NCBI RefSeq assembly: GCF_029522115.1
Contig: NZ_JAKWFK010000019.1
Coordinates: 16,500-80,499 of the forward strand
Direction: 5' to 3'
Source: Trinickia sp. Y13
Lineage (GTDB): Bacteria; Pseudomonadota; Gammaproteobacteria; Burkholderiales; Burkholderiaceae
Length of the DNA stretch: 64,000 nt
Shown here: piece after piece, positions 40,601 to 48,583 of the stretch
Position numbering within the stretch: position 1 is the stretch's first letter
Layout of the letters: each line of letters opens with the position of its first letter
Position numbers and translations under genes: made by a program
Notes under the pieces: model-generated
Databases searched by the model: none
Told to the model about the DNA's origin: nothing
What the model saw: the letters and a program-made list of their open reading frames with translations, nothing else

Positions 40601-41111
40601 CGAAGCGAAACCCCGCGACGCCGGCATCGGCCAGCGCGGTGAGGCGCTCGCCCCACCAGGTCGTCCACTGCGTGACCGCATGCGGATCGCCGAAGTTCAC
40701 ATAGGCTGCGTTGTCCTCGTGCCGCACGTGCCGGGGATCGAGCCGGACCTGGGCCGGCTCATAGGGATGAAACCATTGCGGATGCGTGCGCATGAGCGCG
40801 CCGTCGGCCGCGACGCGATCGAGCACGATGTCCAGAAGCAACTGGAGCCCTTGCGCCTGCGCCTCTTGTGCGAGCCGACGCAGTGTGTCGTCGGCGCCGC
40901 CGGTCGCTTCGAAGATGGGATGCAGCCGTGTATGGTCGGCTACGAGCTGCAGGTGAGCCGCTTGCCCCGTGGCGAACGGCGAGCCGATCAGAACGTGATC
41001 GAAGCCGAGCGCCGCCGCGCGCTCGAACTGAGCCGGCCAAGCCGCGAGCGGCCCAACGAGGAGGGGGTGAATGAAGTAAATCCGCGGCGCATACGTATGA
41101 CGATGTTCCAT
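37602..41111 (-). CDS. glgE: Maltosyltransferase GlgE with an extra N-terminal GH13-like domain
   Basis: GlgE extends alpha-1,4-glucan from maltose-1-phosphate. The C-terminal part (about residues 470-1169) is canonical: N-terminal beta-domain, then WYEIFPRSMSGDPSRHG, nucleophile in GVHIFRVDNPHTKP, acid in VIFLSEAFTRP. About 460 residues before it form a second TIM-barrel-like GH13 domain (RIYFIHPLLVGPL, ALGFDHVLIGSPFATG, GVAGFRFDSPHHVP). There, region I reads LLDIVLDRVA in place of DxxxNH and no region III Glu was found, so this domain looks non-catalytic. The chosen ATG at 41111 begins MEHRHTYAPRIYF; a TTG at 41153 is an alternative. First gene of the operon. Confidence 0.93.
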   Translation of the reverse strand: MEHRHTYAPRIYFIHPLLVGPLAAWPAQFERAAALGFDHVLIGSPFATGQAAHLQLVADHTRLHPIFEATGGADDTLRRLAQEAQAQGLQLLLDIVLDRVAADGALMRTHPQWFHPYEPAQVRLDPRHVRHEDNAAYVNFGDPHAVTQWTTWWGERLTALADAGVAGFRFDSPHHVPVDAWRELSTAVRAKRVNARLLASTPGLARGDLARLAPVGFDSVFSSVRWWDFREDWLADEHAALARVGAPIAFPEAPYGPRLASEFAYAADATAIERAYRRAIAASVALGTGWLMPMGFEYGIAEPLSPTTGTAARYRDACAAARFDLSAAVREANALQQQTSLLATVGEVRQLSAAGANVAAVLRGECPDLRGAREAVLLLANPDLSRPAFVEPARFLDGVPGDFMAFKPLAEPCTTPPEPLQPFALAPGEVRLYRAQPCPRVATPRTSKRAATASAMEAIAAPRIAIESVTPSVDGGRFFVKRVVGEAIDVGATIFGEGHDKIAAAVIWRAVDETAWHEAPMRPAQPAGLDLWQGRITLSRVGRYEFTVIAWRDDFASLVDHIRKKLDANQTVELELEEARHLLARVLAEAETADETGAQQQIHQEHREHAAQHAAIAELKRIALRFSNANAAARLEVLLAPETAETVAKARHRPFLSRDATIYRIDAERAAARFASWYEIFPRSMSGDPSRHGTFDDVIAQMPRIRDMGFDVLYFPPIHPIGKINRKGRNNTLNAQPGDVGSPYAIGSSEGGHTAVHPELGTLDDFKRMLAAAHAHGLEIALDFAIQCAPDHPWLTEHATWFAWRPDGTLRYAENPPKKYQDIVNPEFYAHDAKPALWLALRDIIAFWIDAGVHIFRVDNPHTKPLPFWEWMIADIRAREPDVIFLSEAFTRPRLMYRLAKLGFSQSYTYFTWRESKRDFTEYLTELTQTNVREFFRPNFFVNTPDINPRHLQAQGRAGFMIRAALAATLSGLWGVYSGFELCEASALPGSEEYLDSEKYQLRAWDWHRPGNIVDVITMLNRVRRANPALHSHLGLTFLTAHNDRILFFEKATPSRENVVLVAISLDPFAAQEADIELPSQVFEHWRMQEWDALAATDLVTGATTEWRGRRQHVRIEPDRPFAIWRIAPAAGMPHDERAQTLAVQLGHAGHAAHGSHGRRDASETHHEA

Positions 41112-41604
41112 CGGTCCGTTCCAGTTCGTCCGGCGATGTGGATGCACGTCCAAAGCGGCGCGGTTAGCGCGCTAGTGTGCGATCGCATCGCATTGTCAGG
41201 CGGCGCTCGATGATCCGCGCACCGGCGCGGGCGGTTCATGAGGCGAGGCGTCGCGCGAAAGAGGCGAAAGCACGATGCATGCCGCTGCTGGAGAACCGAA
41301 TCCCGCGTCCGACGAACGAATTGCGTCGATGACCCCCAGTATGCGCGCCCGGGCCGGGGCTGGCATGCCGTTTTCGTCTGGGCGATCGCGTTTTCGATGC
41401 GGCGGTGACGCGCCGCATCGACTAGTCTTCAGGGCGAAGCGATCGATCCCGCCGTCCGCCTGATCGGGTGTAAATGTGACAGCTGGCAGCCCTTTTTTAC
41501 ATCGATACGGGCCGGCCTCGATCGTGTGCGTCGTCTTACGCCAGGGTGCACGCCGTGTGCGACGGCAACCCCATGAAATCGCCGCCGGGTGAAATGGAGG
41601 AGTC
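41112..41604. other. Divergent intergenic region between glgE and the VOC gene
   Basis: About 490 bases upstream of both glgE and a divergent VOC gene, so it should hold the promoter of the glucan/trehalose operon. TGTAAA (41469-41474) and TTTACA (41496-41501) form an inverted repeat with a 21-base spacer containing CAGCTG, a possible regulator site. No convincing sigma-70 pair or RNA gene was found. An open frame on the minus strand has no family features and is not called. Confidence 0.4.
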
Positions 41605-42105
41605 ATGCAAGACGCAGCCGCGCAAAAAATTACGCCGTTTCTATGGTTCGAGCGCGAGGCCGAACAAGCCGCCGCGTTTTATACCTCCGTCTTCGAACGT
41701 TCGAAGATCGTCGATGTCATGCATTACGGCGAGGCGGGGCCGGGCGAGCGCGGCAGTGTCATGAGCGTGACATTCGAAGCAGACGGCCAGACGTTCATCG
41801 CGTTGAACGGCGGCCCGAATCCGCACATGGCGTTTTCGCCCGCGGTGTCGTTCTTCATTCGTTGCCGGACGCAACACGAAGTGGATCGGCTTTGGGACAA
41901 GCTCGGCGAAGGCGGCGAACGGCTGCAATGCGGGTGGCTGCGCGACAAATTCGGCGTGACCTGGCAAGTGGTTCCGAGCGTGCTCGGCGACATGCTGCGC
42001 GACGAGGATCGCGGGCGGGCGGCACGCGTCATGCGCTCGATGATGCAAATGTTCAAGCTCGACATCGCTCAGTTGCAGCGTGCATACGACGGCGATGCAG
42101 CCTGA
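41605..42105 (+). CDS. VOC superfamily protein (PhnB / 3-demethylubiquinone-like)
   Basis: A 166-residue protein of the 3-dmu-9_3-mt group in the vicinal oxygen chelate fold: ITPFLWFEREAEQAAAFYTSVF, FIALNGGPNPHMAFSPAVSF and CGWLRDKFGVTWQVVP are typical. Despite the common label as methyltransferase, no SAM site is seen. Substrate is unknown. GGAGGAG lies just before the ATG. It is divergent from glgE and 200 bases before the FAD-dehydrogenase genes. Confidence 0.88.
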   Translation: MQDAAAQKITPFLWFEREAEQAAAFYTSVFERSKIVDVMHYGEAGPGERGSVMSVTFEADGQTFIALNGGPNPHMAFSPAVSFFIRCRTQHEVDRLWDKLGEGGERLQCGWLRDKFGVTWQVVPSVLGDMLRDEDRGRAARVMRSMMQMFKLDIAQLQRAYDGDAA

Positions 42106-42128
42106 CGCTATGAATTTGCGGATCGCGA

Positions 42129-42157
42129 TTGTCTAAATGCTGCGACGCGGCTATATT
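42129..42157 (+). promoter_or_regulatory. Sigma-70 promoter candidate for the dehydrogenase operon
   Basis: TTGTCT (42129-42134) and TATATT (42152-42157) with an exact 17-base spacer, 148 bases before the first gene of the operon. This is the best sigma-70-like pair seen in the window. Confidence 0.55.
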
Positions 42158-42304
42158 CGCTGCCAGTGGGCGAGCGGGTACCGCCCGCGCATGGATCGCG
42201 GACAACGAAAGACCGCCTGGCGAAGGCGGCGTTCAAGACCGGAGTCGGGGGGCGAACATTGCCGGCGTCTGCCGGTGTTGTCCTGGACAGATGCTGGAGC
42301 CCAC

Positions 42305-42874
42305 ATGACAGATGCCCGAATTCGCCGGCCACACGACGTACCCCGCGTGAAGCCGGCTTCGACCCGCCGAGAATTCTTGATGGGCGCTTGCGCTTCGGCG
42401 GCGGCGCTGGCTTTCTCCGCCACGATCGGGTTGCCCTTGGTTTCGCGGCGGGCGTTGGCTTTCACGCCGCCTGCGGGCGGCGGGCTCGATGCTTTCACGG
42501 CCCTTTCGCAGCAACTGACGGGGCGCGCGAAGCTCGATGCGTCGCTGGCCTCGCGTATTTACGACGCCCTTTCGAAGGCCGATAGCGCCTTCGTCTCCGA
42601 TGTCGCTGCACTCAATACCTGGCTCAAGACTCACGGCGGCGTGCCAAGCGATACCGTGACGGCCGCGCTCGCGAGCGAAGACGCGCGTTTGTCGAAGACG
42701 ATCGGGCACATCATGCGAGCCTGGTACCTCGGGCTCGTCGGCCAATTGCCGACGGTGCAGGTGCTCGCGTACGAACACGCATTGATGTTCGATCCCGTGA
42801 ACGACGTGCTCACCATCCCGTCATATTGCAGGGATGTGCCGTTCTATTGGACACACAAGCCCGCGTCCATCTGA
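42305..42874 (+). CDS. FAD sugar/alcohol dehydrogenase small (gamma) subunit, Tat signal
   Basis: A 189-residue protein with a twin-arginine signal (STRREFLMG at about residues 19-27, then a hydrophobic stretch to about residue 45). The rest resembles the small subunit of gluconate, sorbitol or glucose dehydrogenases: FTALSQQLTGR, SYCRDVPFYWTHKP. These small subunits carry the cofactor-free partner flavoprotein across the Tat system. The frame is open further upstream, but the ATG at 42305 is preceded by a GGAG box and starts just before the Tat motif. Followed by the GMC flavoprotein after 130 bases. Confidence 0.85.
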   Translation: MTDARIRRPHDVPRVKPASTRREFLMGACASAAALAFSATIGLPLVSRRALAFTPPAGGGLDAFTALSQQLTGRAKLDASLASRIYDALSKADSAFVSDVAALNTWLKTHGGVPSDTVTAALASEDARLSKTIGHIMRAWYLGLVGQLPTVQVLAYEHALMFDPVNDVLTIPSYCRDVPFYWTHKPASI

Positions 42875-43004
42875 CCGACCCGGCCAAGGCGATGACGGCC
42901 GCGTGGGCTTGCGCATTGCTGGGTAGTCCCTGCATTAATTAGGTAGTGGTAGTCCCCGCATTCCGAAAGAACACAAGCAGAACAACGAATCAGGCGAAGC
43001 GCTT

Positions 43005-44606
43005 ATGGCAAACAACCCTTCCGCCGACGTCGTGGTGGTCGGCTCGGGCGTGGCAGGCAGTCTCGTCGCGCATCAGCTCGCTCTGGCGGGCGCCTCGGTC
43101 ATCCTTCTGGAGGCCGGGCCGCGCATCCCGCGCTGGCAGATCGTCGAAAACTTCCGCAATTCCCCGGCCAAAGCCGACTTCGCGACGCCGTATCCATCGA
43201 TGCCCTACGCGCCGCATCCGGAGTACGCGCCGGAAAACGGCTATTTGATTCAAAAGGGCGATTACCCGTACAACTCGCAGTATCTTCGGTTGGTCGGCGG
43301 CACCACCTGGCACTGGGCGGCTGCCGCATGGCGCTTGCTGCCGTCGGACTTCAAGCTGAAGACGACCTACGGCGTCGGTCGCGATTGGCCGTTCCCGTAC
43401 GAAACGCTGGAGCCTTGGTATTACGCAGCCGAAGTGGAGCTGGGCGTATCGGGACCGGACACCTCGATCGATCTGGGCTCGCCGCGCTCGAAGTCCTATC
43501 CGATGGCTCAGCTTCCGCTCTCGTACATGGACGCGCGCTTCAGCGACGTGTTGAACGCGAACGGATTCAAGGTCGTGCCCGAGCCCGTCGCGCGCAACAG
43601 CCGCCCTTACGACGATCGACCCACGTGCTGCGGCAACAATAACTGCATGCCGATCTGCCCCATTGCCGCGATGTACAACGGCATCGCGCATGCGGAGAAG
43701 GCAGAGAAGGCCGGGGCGAAGTTGATCCCGGAAGCGGTCGTCTACCGCATCGAAGCGGACGACAAGGACCTCATTTCGGCCGTGCATTACAAGAACCCGT
43801 CGGGCGGCACCACGCGCGTGACGGGCAAGCTCTTCGTGCTCGCGGCCAATGGCATCGAAACGCCGAAGCTCATGTTGATGTCCACGTCGGGGAAGTTCGC
43901 CCACGGCATCGGCAATAGCTCCGATCAAGTCGGCCGCAATCTGATGGACCATCCGGGCACCGGCGTGAGTTTCCTCGCGAACGAAGCGCTATGGCCGGGG
44001 CGCGGGCCGATGGAAATGACGTCCGTCGTCAATTTCCGCGATGGGGCGTTCCGCTCCGACTATGCGTCGAAGAAGCTGCATCTTTCCAATGGCGTGCCGA
44101 CGATGTCGATTACCGCGGCCTTGCTCGAAAAAGGCCTCACGGGCGCGGAGCTCGACCGGCAGATCCGCGATCGCGCGGCGCGCACATTGACGATCAACAG
44201 CTTCCACGAGCACCTGCCCGAACGGCAGAACCGCATCGTGCCGTCGTCCGATCACAAGGACGCGCTCGGCATCCCGCAGCCCGAGATCTATTACTCGATC
44301 AACGACTATGTGAAGAAGAGCGCGGCCAATACGCATGAGCTCTACGCGCAGATCGCGAGTTTGTTCGGCGGCACGGAGGTGACGTTCGACGATCGTTTCG
44401 CGCCGAACAACCACATCATGGGCACGACGATCATGGGCGCCGATCCGAGCGATTCGGTGGTCGACGCCGACTGCCGGACGCACGATCACCCGAACTTGTT
44501 CCTGGCGACGAGCGGCGTGATGCCCACGGCCGCCGCGGTCAACTGCACGCTGACGATCGCAGCGCTGGCGCTGCGGCTTGCCGAGAAGCTCAAGCATGAG
44601 CTCTGA
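43005..44606 (+). CDS. GMC-family FAD dehydrogenase large subunit
   Basis: A 533-residue flavoprotein: dinucleotide-binding VVVVGSGVAGSLVAHQLA at the N-terminus, the LVGGTTWHWAAAAWR region, and the GMC C-terminal AAAVNCTLTIAALALR block. The cluster CCGNNNCMPICP (about residue 205-217) resembles the iron-sulfur Cys motif of the catalytic subunit of bacterial FAD-dependent glucose/sorbitol dehydrogenases. It has no signal of its own, and the Tat small subunit before it would carry it out. It works with the tri-heme cytochrome that follows. The sugar or alcohol used cannot be told from sequence. Confidence 0.88.
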   Translation: MANNPSADVVVVGSGVAGSLVAHQLALAGASVILLEAGPRIPRWQIVENFRNSPAKADFATPYPSMPYAPHPEYAPENGYLIQKGDYPYNSQYLRLVGGTTWHWAAAAWRLLPSDFKLKTTYGVGRDWPFPYETLEPWYYAAEVELGVSGPDTSIDLGSPRSKSYPMAQLPLSYMDARFSDVLNANGFKVVPEPVARNSRPYDDRPTCCGNNNCMPICPIAAMYNGIAHAEKAEKAGAKLIPEAVVYRIEADDKDLISAVHYKNPSGGTTRVTGKLFVLAANGIETPKLMLMSTSGKFAHGIGNSSDQVGRNLMDHPGTGVSFLANEALWPGRGPMEMTSVVNFRDGAFRSDYASKKLHLSNGVPTMSITAALLEKGLTGAELDRQIRDRAARTLTINSFHEHLPERQNRIVPSSDHKDALGIPQPEIYYSINDYVKKSAANTHELYAQIASLFGGTEVTFDDRFAPNNHIMGTTIMGADPSDSVVDADCRTHDHPNLFLATSGVMPTAAAVNCTLTIAALALRLAEKLKHEL

Positions 44607-44621
44607 TTGCGCGACGACTCG

Positions 44622-46295
44622 ATGAGACTCCCGATGACGAATCAGCGACTCAGTTCCCGTGCGACCCCCGAGCACCATCGCGCGATGCGTCCCGGTGTGC
44701 GCAGGCGTCCGCTGCGCATCGCCGGCTTCGCGGCCGCGTTCTCGGTGTTCGCCTTGTATCTTGCCTGGCATGCGTCGAGCGAGAACGACATCTCGCCGGG
44801 CGATGAAGTGCCGCTTTCCGTGGCTCGGGCGCAAGGCGCGAGCGAAGTGGCCGTAGCCGCGGCGAGCGGCGCCCATGCGCGCAGTGCAGGTTCGGCTTCG
44901 GCGTCGAACGCCTCGGCGGGCTCGGGCGCCTCGGCATCGACGAGCCAGGCCGCATCGGCGGCGGGCATGTCGTCGATGACGAACGCGGCGTCGTTGGCCA
45001 ATGGCGCGTCCGGCGGTGCGCCGGCGACGTCGTCCGTTGCCGGCGCGGCGGGACCCTCGGGCGGTTCGGACGCTGCGGCAGCGGGGGCCGCGGCCGACGG
45101 CTCCGCGGACGATCTCGTCAAGCGTGGCGAATACCTTGCGCGGGCTGGCGATTGCGTGGCTTGCCATACCGCCGACAAGAGCCGTCCTTTCGCCGGGGGG
45201 CTGCCGATCGGCACGCCGTTCGGCACGCTTTACACGCCGAACATCACACCCGACCCGGACACCGGCATCGGCCGCTGGACCGATGCGCAGTTCTTGCGGG
45301 CGATGCAGGAGGGCGTCGGCAAGGCAGGCGAGCATCTGTATCCCGCCTTCCCCTACACCGAGTACACGCGGGTAGCCGAGCGCGACCTGCTGGCGATTCG
45401 CGCCTATTTGAATTCGCTGACGCCGATCCGCTATACGCCTCCCCGCAACGAGCTGAGTTTTCCCTTCAACCAGCGGTGGTTGATGTTCTTCTGGAAGATG
45501 TTCAATTTCCACGAGGGCCGGTTCGTCCCCGACCCGAAGCAGAGTCCGCAGTGGAATCGCGGCGCTTATCTCGTCGAAGGTTTGGCGCACTGCGAGGAGT
45601 GCCATACGCCGCGCAACTTCATGCAGGGGCTCAAATCGAGCGATCGCTTCTCGGGAGCGGTGCAGGCGGGGTGGCGGGCGTTCAATATCACGCCGGACAA
45701 GGCGGGCGGCATCGGCAATTGGAGCGACGAGGACATCCAACACTACCTGGCGACGGGCGTGGCTGCAGGGCGGGCGAACGCGGCCGGACCCATGGCGGAC
45801 GTCGTTGCGGACAGCACGCAATATCTGACGAGCGACGATTTGCATTCGATCGGCGTTTACTTGCGATCGTTGCCGCCGGTGTCGGGCGGACAAACGCGCG
45901 CGCGCGACCAATGGGGCCAGCCTGCGGATGACGTGAAGCGCTTGCGCGGCGCGCAGATCAAGGGCGTGGATGGCGCGCAGTTGTTTGTCGCCAATTGCGC
46001 GAGTTGCCACAACTGGACGGGGCAGGGCATCGGCGGCACGGCGCCGCTCGCGTATCCGTCGCTGATTCATAACAGCGCGGTCGGTTCGCCCGATGCCGAT
46101 AACTTGGCGATGGTCATTTTGCACGGGGTGAATCGCCAGACGAAGGAGGCCGCCGTCATGATGCCGGGCTTCGGCGACGAACTGAACGACGAGCAAATCG
46201 CCGCCCTCGCGAACTACGTGACGCAACATTTCGGCAATCCCAAAGCGACGGTGACTGCGCAGGACATCGCGACGCTGCGCAAGCGTCAGCAGTAG
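44622..46295 (+). CDS. Tri-heme cytochrome c subunit of the FAD dehydrogenase
   Basis: A 557-residue periplasmic electron carrier with an N-terminal membrane anchor (about residues 30-50) and three CxxCH heme c sites: CVACH (Cys178), CEECH (Cys324) and CASCH (Cys459). It accepts electrons from the FAD subunit and passes them to quinone or terminal oxidase. Between the anchor and the first heme there are about 115 residues of almost pure Ala, Ser and Gly, much longer than usual. The family cytochrome begins in the frame after this linker. An upstream TTG at 44607 is an alternative to the ATG at 44622. Confidence 0.9.
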   Translation: MRLPMTNQRLSSRATPEHHRAMRPGVRRRPLRIAGFAAAFSVFALYLAWHASSENDISPGDEVPLSVARAQGASEVAVAAASGAHARSAGSASASNASAGSGASASTSQAASAAGMSSMTNAASLANGASGGAPATSSVAGAAGPSGGSDAAAAGAAADGSADDLVKRGEYLARAGDCVACHTADKSRPFAGGLPIGTPFGTLYTPNITPDPDTGIGRWTDAQFLRAMQEGVGKAGEHLYPAFPYTEYTRVAERDLLAIRAYLNSLTPIRYTPPRNELSFPFNQRWLMFFWKMFNFHEGRFVPDPKQSPQWNRGAYLVEGLAHCEECHTPRNFMQGLKSSDRFSGAVQAGWRAFNITPDKAGGIGNWSDEDIQHYLATGVAAGRANAAGPMADVVADSTQYLTSDDLHSIGVYLRSLPPVSGGQTRARDQWGQPADDVKRLRGAQIKGVDGAQLFVANCASCHNWTGQGIGGTAPLAYPSLIHNSAVGSPDADNLAMVILHGVNRQTKEAAVMMPGFGDELNDEQIAALANYVTQHFGNPKATVTAQDIATLRKRQQ

Positions 46296-46448
46296 CAATA
46301 GCAGCAGCGGCCGACCGCCGAGGCGCCGAAGGACCGAAGCGCCAAAAAACCCGACGCCATCGGCCTCTCCATGCTCCCGGCGACGCGCGCACGGCGCGTC
46401 GCCGCACGTCTTTGCGGATTGATCGGTTGTCCCTGTCCGAGCCGAACT

Positions 46449-47204
46449 ATGATTGCGCCTATGGACACGAGACCCGAGGCTTATCCCATCGTCTGCCGGC
46501 ATGCCGCGAACGGCGTCGGTCGCGACTTCGTCGTCGGCGATCTGCACGGTTGCGTCGATGCGCTGAGATATCTGCTGCGCGAAATCGTATTCGATCCCGC
46601 GTGCGATCGATTGTTTTCGGTCGGCGATCTGATCGATCGCGGCAGCCAATCGGAGGAAGCGCTGGCGCTGCTCGACAAAGCTTGGTTCTTTCCGGTGCTC
46701 GGCAATCACGAGGAAGCGCTCTGTCTCGTCGCGGAGGGTGTGATGCGGCAAGCGGCCTGGAATGCGCTCGGCGGGCAATGGGGGCAGTCGTTGCCCGATC
46801 GCGTTCTCGTGGCCTATGCGCGACGTTTGCGAACGTTGCCGCTCGTTCGCGTCGTCGGCAGTGGCTCGCGGCGTTTCAACGTCTTGCACGCGGAGTTTTT
46901 CGGCGATGACGCCATGCTCGATGCAGGCGATTTCAACGAAGGCATGCGTCAGCAAATCCTCTGGGGGCGCGAACTTGCGCTTGGCCGCGGTGTCGCGGGC
47001 CAGCAAGCCGGACTCTCGCCTACTTACTGCGGTCACACGCCGATGCGGGAGGTCGGCCGTATCGGCGCGCAGATTTTCATCGATACGGGTGCGTTCGCGG
47101 CGACGGGCAAGCTGACCGTGACCGAAGCGCTCACCGCCCGTGCGTGGTCGGTTTCGGTGGAGCAGGCGTTGCTCGAAGGCGCCGCGCAAATGTCGTTGCC
47201 GTAG
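46449..47204 (+). CDS. Metallophosphoesterase (PrpA/bis(5'-nucleosyl)-tetraphosphatase-like)
   Basis: A calcineurin-type phosphoesterase of about 251 residues. The metal-binding motifs are present in order: GDLHGCVDAL, SVGDLIDRGSQS, LGNHEEALC and YCGHTP near the end. Family members act as Ser/Thr protein phosphatases or diadenosine-tetraphosphate hydrolases; sequence alone does not decide. The start is unclear: ATG at 46449 or 46461; neither has a strong ribosome site. It is convergent with the RES toxin gene (40 bases apart). Confidence 0.88.
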   Translation: MIAPMDTRPEAYPIVCRHAANGVGRDFVVGDLHGCVDALRYLLREIVFDPACDRLFSVGDLIDRGSQSEEALALLDKAWFFPVLGNHEEALCLVAEGVMRQAAWNALGGQWGQSLPDRVLVAYARRLRTLPLVRVVGSGSRRFNVLHAEFFGDDAMLDAGDFNEGMRQQILWGRELALGRGVAGQQAGLSPTYCGHTPMREVGRIGAQIFIDTGAFAATGKLTVTEALTARAWSVSVEQALLEGAAQMSLP

Positions 47205-47244
47205 GCCGCCGCGCGCGGCCAAGGCATTGCCCTCGCGCCGCGCC

Positions 47245-47955
47245 TCAACCGATTTGATTCAATTCGAACACGCTGTCGATCGCGCTGCCGTTCCAGTTGT
47301 ACTCCAAGTAGGCCGCGTGGCGGCAATCGCGCAGCAATGTCGTCTTGAACGCGGCCAGGCACTCGCCGGAGGCATCGCGCACAGAAGGATAGACAATGCC
47401 CGCCGCGCCGGCCTCCCGCAGCCGCCGCCCGAGCGCTTGGCCGGCGGAATAATCGGTGCGCGAGAGCACCGCGGCGTCGAGCGCGGGGTCGTGCCGCAGA
47501 TCGACAGCCTGACCGCGCGCGAGCACCGTGTAGAGGCGCATTTGCTGGCGCAGCGGCGGTTCGTTGGTCGCCGCGAGAAAAAGCGAAGCGTGATAGCGCG
47601 TCTCGGCCACGGCGGTGCGCGCCTCGCGCGCGCAATAGAAGACGCCATAACGACCGTCGGAAAAGCGGCTGCCGAGCGGGTTCAGATGAGTGAATGCGGC
47701 CATGATCGGCCCGCAGCCGGGGCCGAAGCAGCGTTCTTCGGGCGGAACGAGGTCGAGCTCGCCCACTTCGGTGCGCAGGCGGTCGTTCGTCATGGCTTCG
47801 AGCGCGTAAAGGGCGTCGAAATCTTCGGACGACGCCACGCGGTCGAATAGGTTGACGGCAGGAAACCGCGTGGGAATGACGCGATAGGCCGGGGACCAAT
47901 CGATGTGCGCGACGCGCTGCGGGGCGAACCGGTTTTCGGCCTTCGTCACGCCCAT
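47245..47955 (-). CDS. RES-domain toxin (NAD-degrading type)
   Basis: A 236-residue RES protein, named for its conserved Arg, Glu and Ser. AYRVIPTRFPAVNLFD, SRFSDGRYGVFYCARE and TAVAETRYHAS are the RES core. Characterised RES toxins deplete NAD+ and are ADP-ribosyltransferase-like. It follows the Xre antitoxin on the same strand, with the antitoxin stop overlapping its start by 10 bases, the usual type II module order. The C-terminal half is normal for the family. Confidence 0.92.
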   Translation of the reverse strand: MGVTKAENRFAPQRVAHIDWSPAYRVIPTRFPAVNLFDRVASSEDFDALYALEAMTNDRLRTEVGELDLVPPEERCFGPGCGPIMAAFTHLNPLGSRFSDGRYGVFYCAREARTAVAETRYHASLFLAATNEPPLRQQMRLYTVLARGQAVDLRHDPALDAAVLSRTDYSAGQALGRRLREAGAAGIVYPSVRDASGECLAAFKTTLLRDCRHAAYLEYNWNGSAIDSVFELNQIG

Positions 47956-48395
47956 CCGCCTCGCATGGCATCGAGATATTGCCGCACCGCGAGCAGATCG
48001 CCGACATTGCCTGCGAGCATTCGGTCGAGCGCGCTGGCGCCGCCGAAGGGTGGTGCGCTGTTCGGCTTTTTCACCCAGGCATCGGCGGCTGCGGCTTCCG
48101 GCAGGAGGATTTGCAGCGCTTTATAGATGCCCAGCAGCAGCGATAGACGTTCGAGCGTATCGCGCGAGAGCCGCGCCGAATCGGGCGCCGCCTTCCATTT
48201 GAAGAACGTCGAACGGCCCGGCGAACCGAGCAGCACGATCTGTTCGTCGGTGGCCAGGCGCCAATCGCGGGCAATGTTGAAGAACGCGCGCAAGCCGGCG
48301 GCGGACATTTCCGCCATCGACGGGGCTGCGCCGGCCGAGAGCTTGGGGGCGCGCGCGGCGGCGGTGGACAGACGATGAACGGCTGCGGAAGACAT
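47946..48395 (-). CDS. Xre/MbcA/ParS-type antitoxin of the RES toxin
   Basis: A 149-residue antitoxin: a helix-turn-helix N-terminal part (LATDEQIVLLGSPGRSTFFKWK) and the DUF2384 (MbcA/ParS) C-terminal region (LSLLLGIYKALQILLP, then WVKKPNSAPPFGGASALDRM). This region neutralises the toxin in known pairs. It comes first in the operon, and a promoter candidate lies upstream. Autorepression by the complex is typical for the family and is inferred here. Confidence 0.92.
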   Translation of the reverse strand: MSSAAVHRLSTAAARAPKLSAGAAPSMAEMSAAGLRAFFNIARDWRLATDEQIVLLGSPGRSTFFKWKAAPDSARLSRDTLERLSLLLGIYKALQILLPEAAAADAWVKKPNSAPPFGGASALDRMLAGNVGDLLAVRQYLDAMRGGWA

Positions 48396-48423
48396 GATTG
48401 ATCTCTATTTGCATCACAGTTCG

Positions 48424-48451
48424 ATGTTAGTCTATTTATGGATTAAGGCAA
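48424..48451 (-). promoter_or_regulatory. Promoter candidate of the RES-Xre toxin-antitoxin operon
   Basis: Read on the minus strand: TTGCCT (48446-48451) and TAACAT (48424-48429) with a 16-base spacer, 29 bases before the antitoxin ATG. The stretch is AT-rich compared with surroundings. Confidence 0.4.
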
Positions 48452-48583
48452 GGGTGTTGTGATTGTTTCGCCACAGGCTCTAGGAAGCGGCGCGCCGCGC
48501 TGCGCCATTGTCTCGGCTGCGCTAAATTGGCGACCTGCGCTGACAGAGCGCTTTTCAATCTCCGATCGACCGAGGCGGATTCA

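Noticed and set aside
34211..41153. Long + strand open frames opposite glgE and treS
   Set aside because: Shadow frames of strong GH13 coding genes with characteristic Arg-rich composition.
41196..41606. 136-codon minus-strand frame in the glgE-VOC gap
   Set aside because: No family features, no ribosome site, and composition is that of non-coding GC-rich DNA.
43989..47222. 1077-codon open frame antisense to the GMC, cytochrome and phosphoesterase genes
   Set aside because: Covers three well-supported genes; composition is that of a third-position-GC shadow, no recognisable domain.
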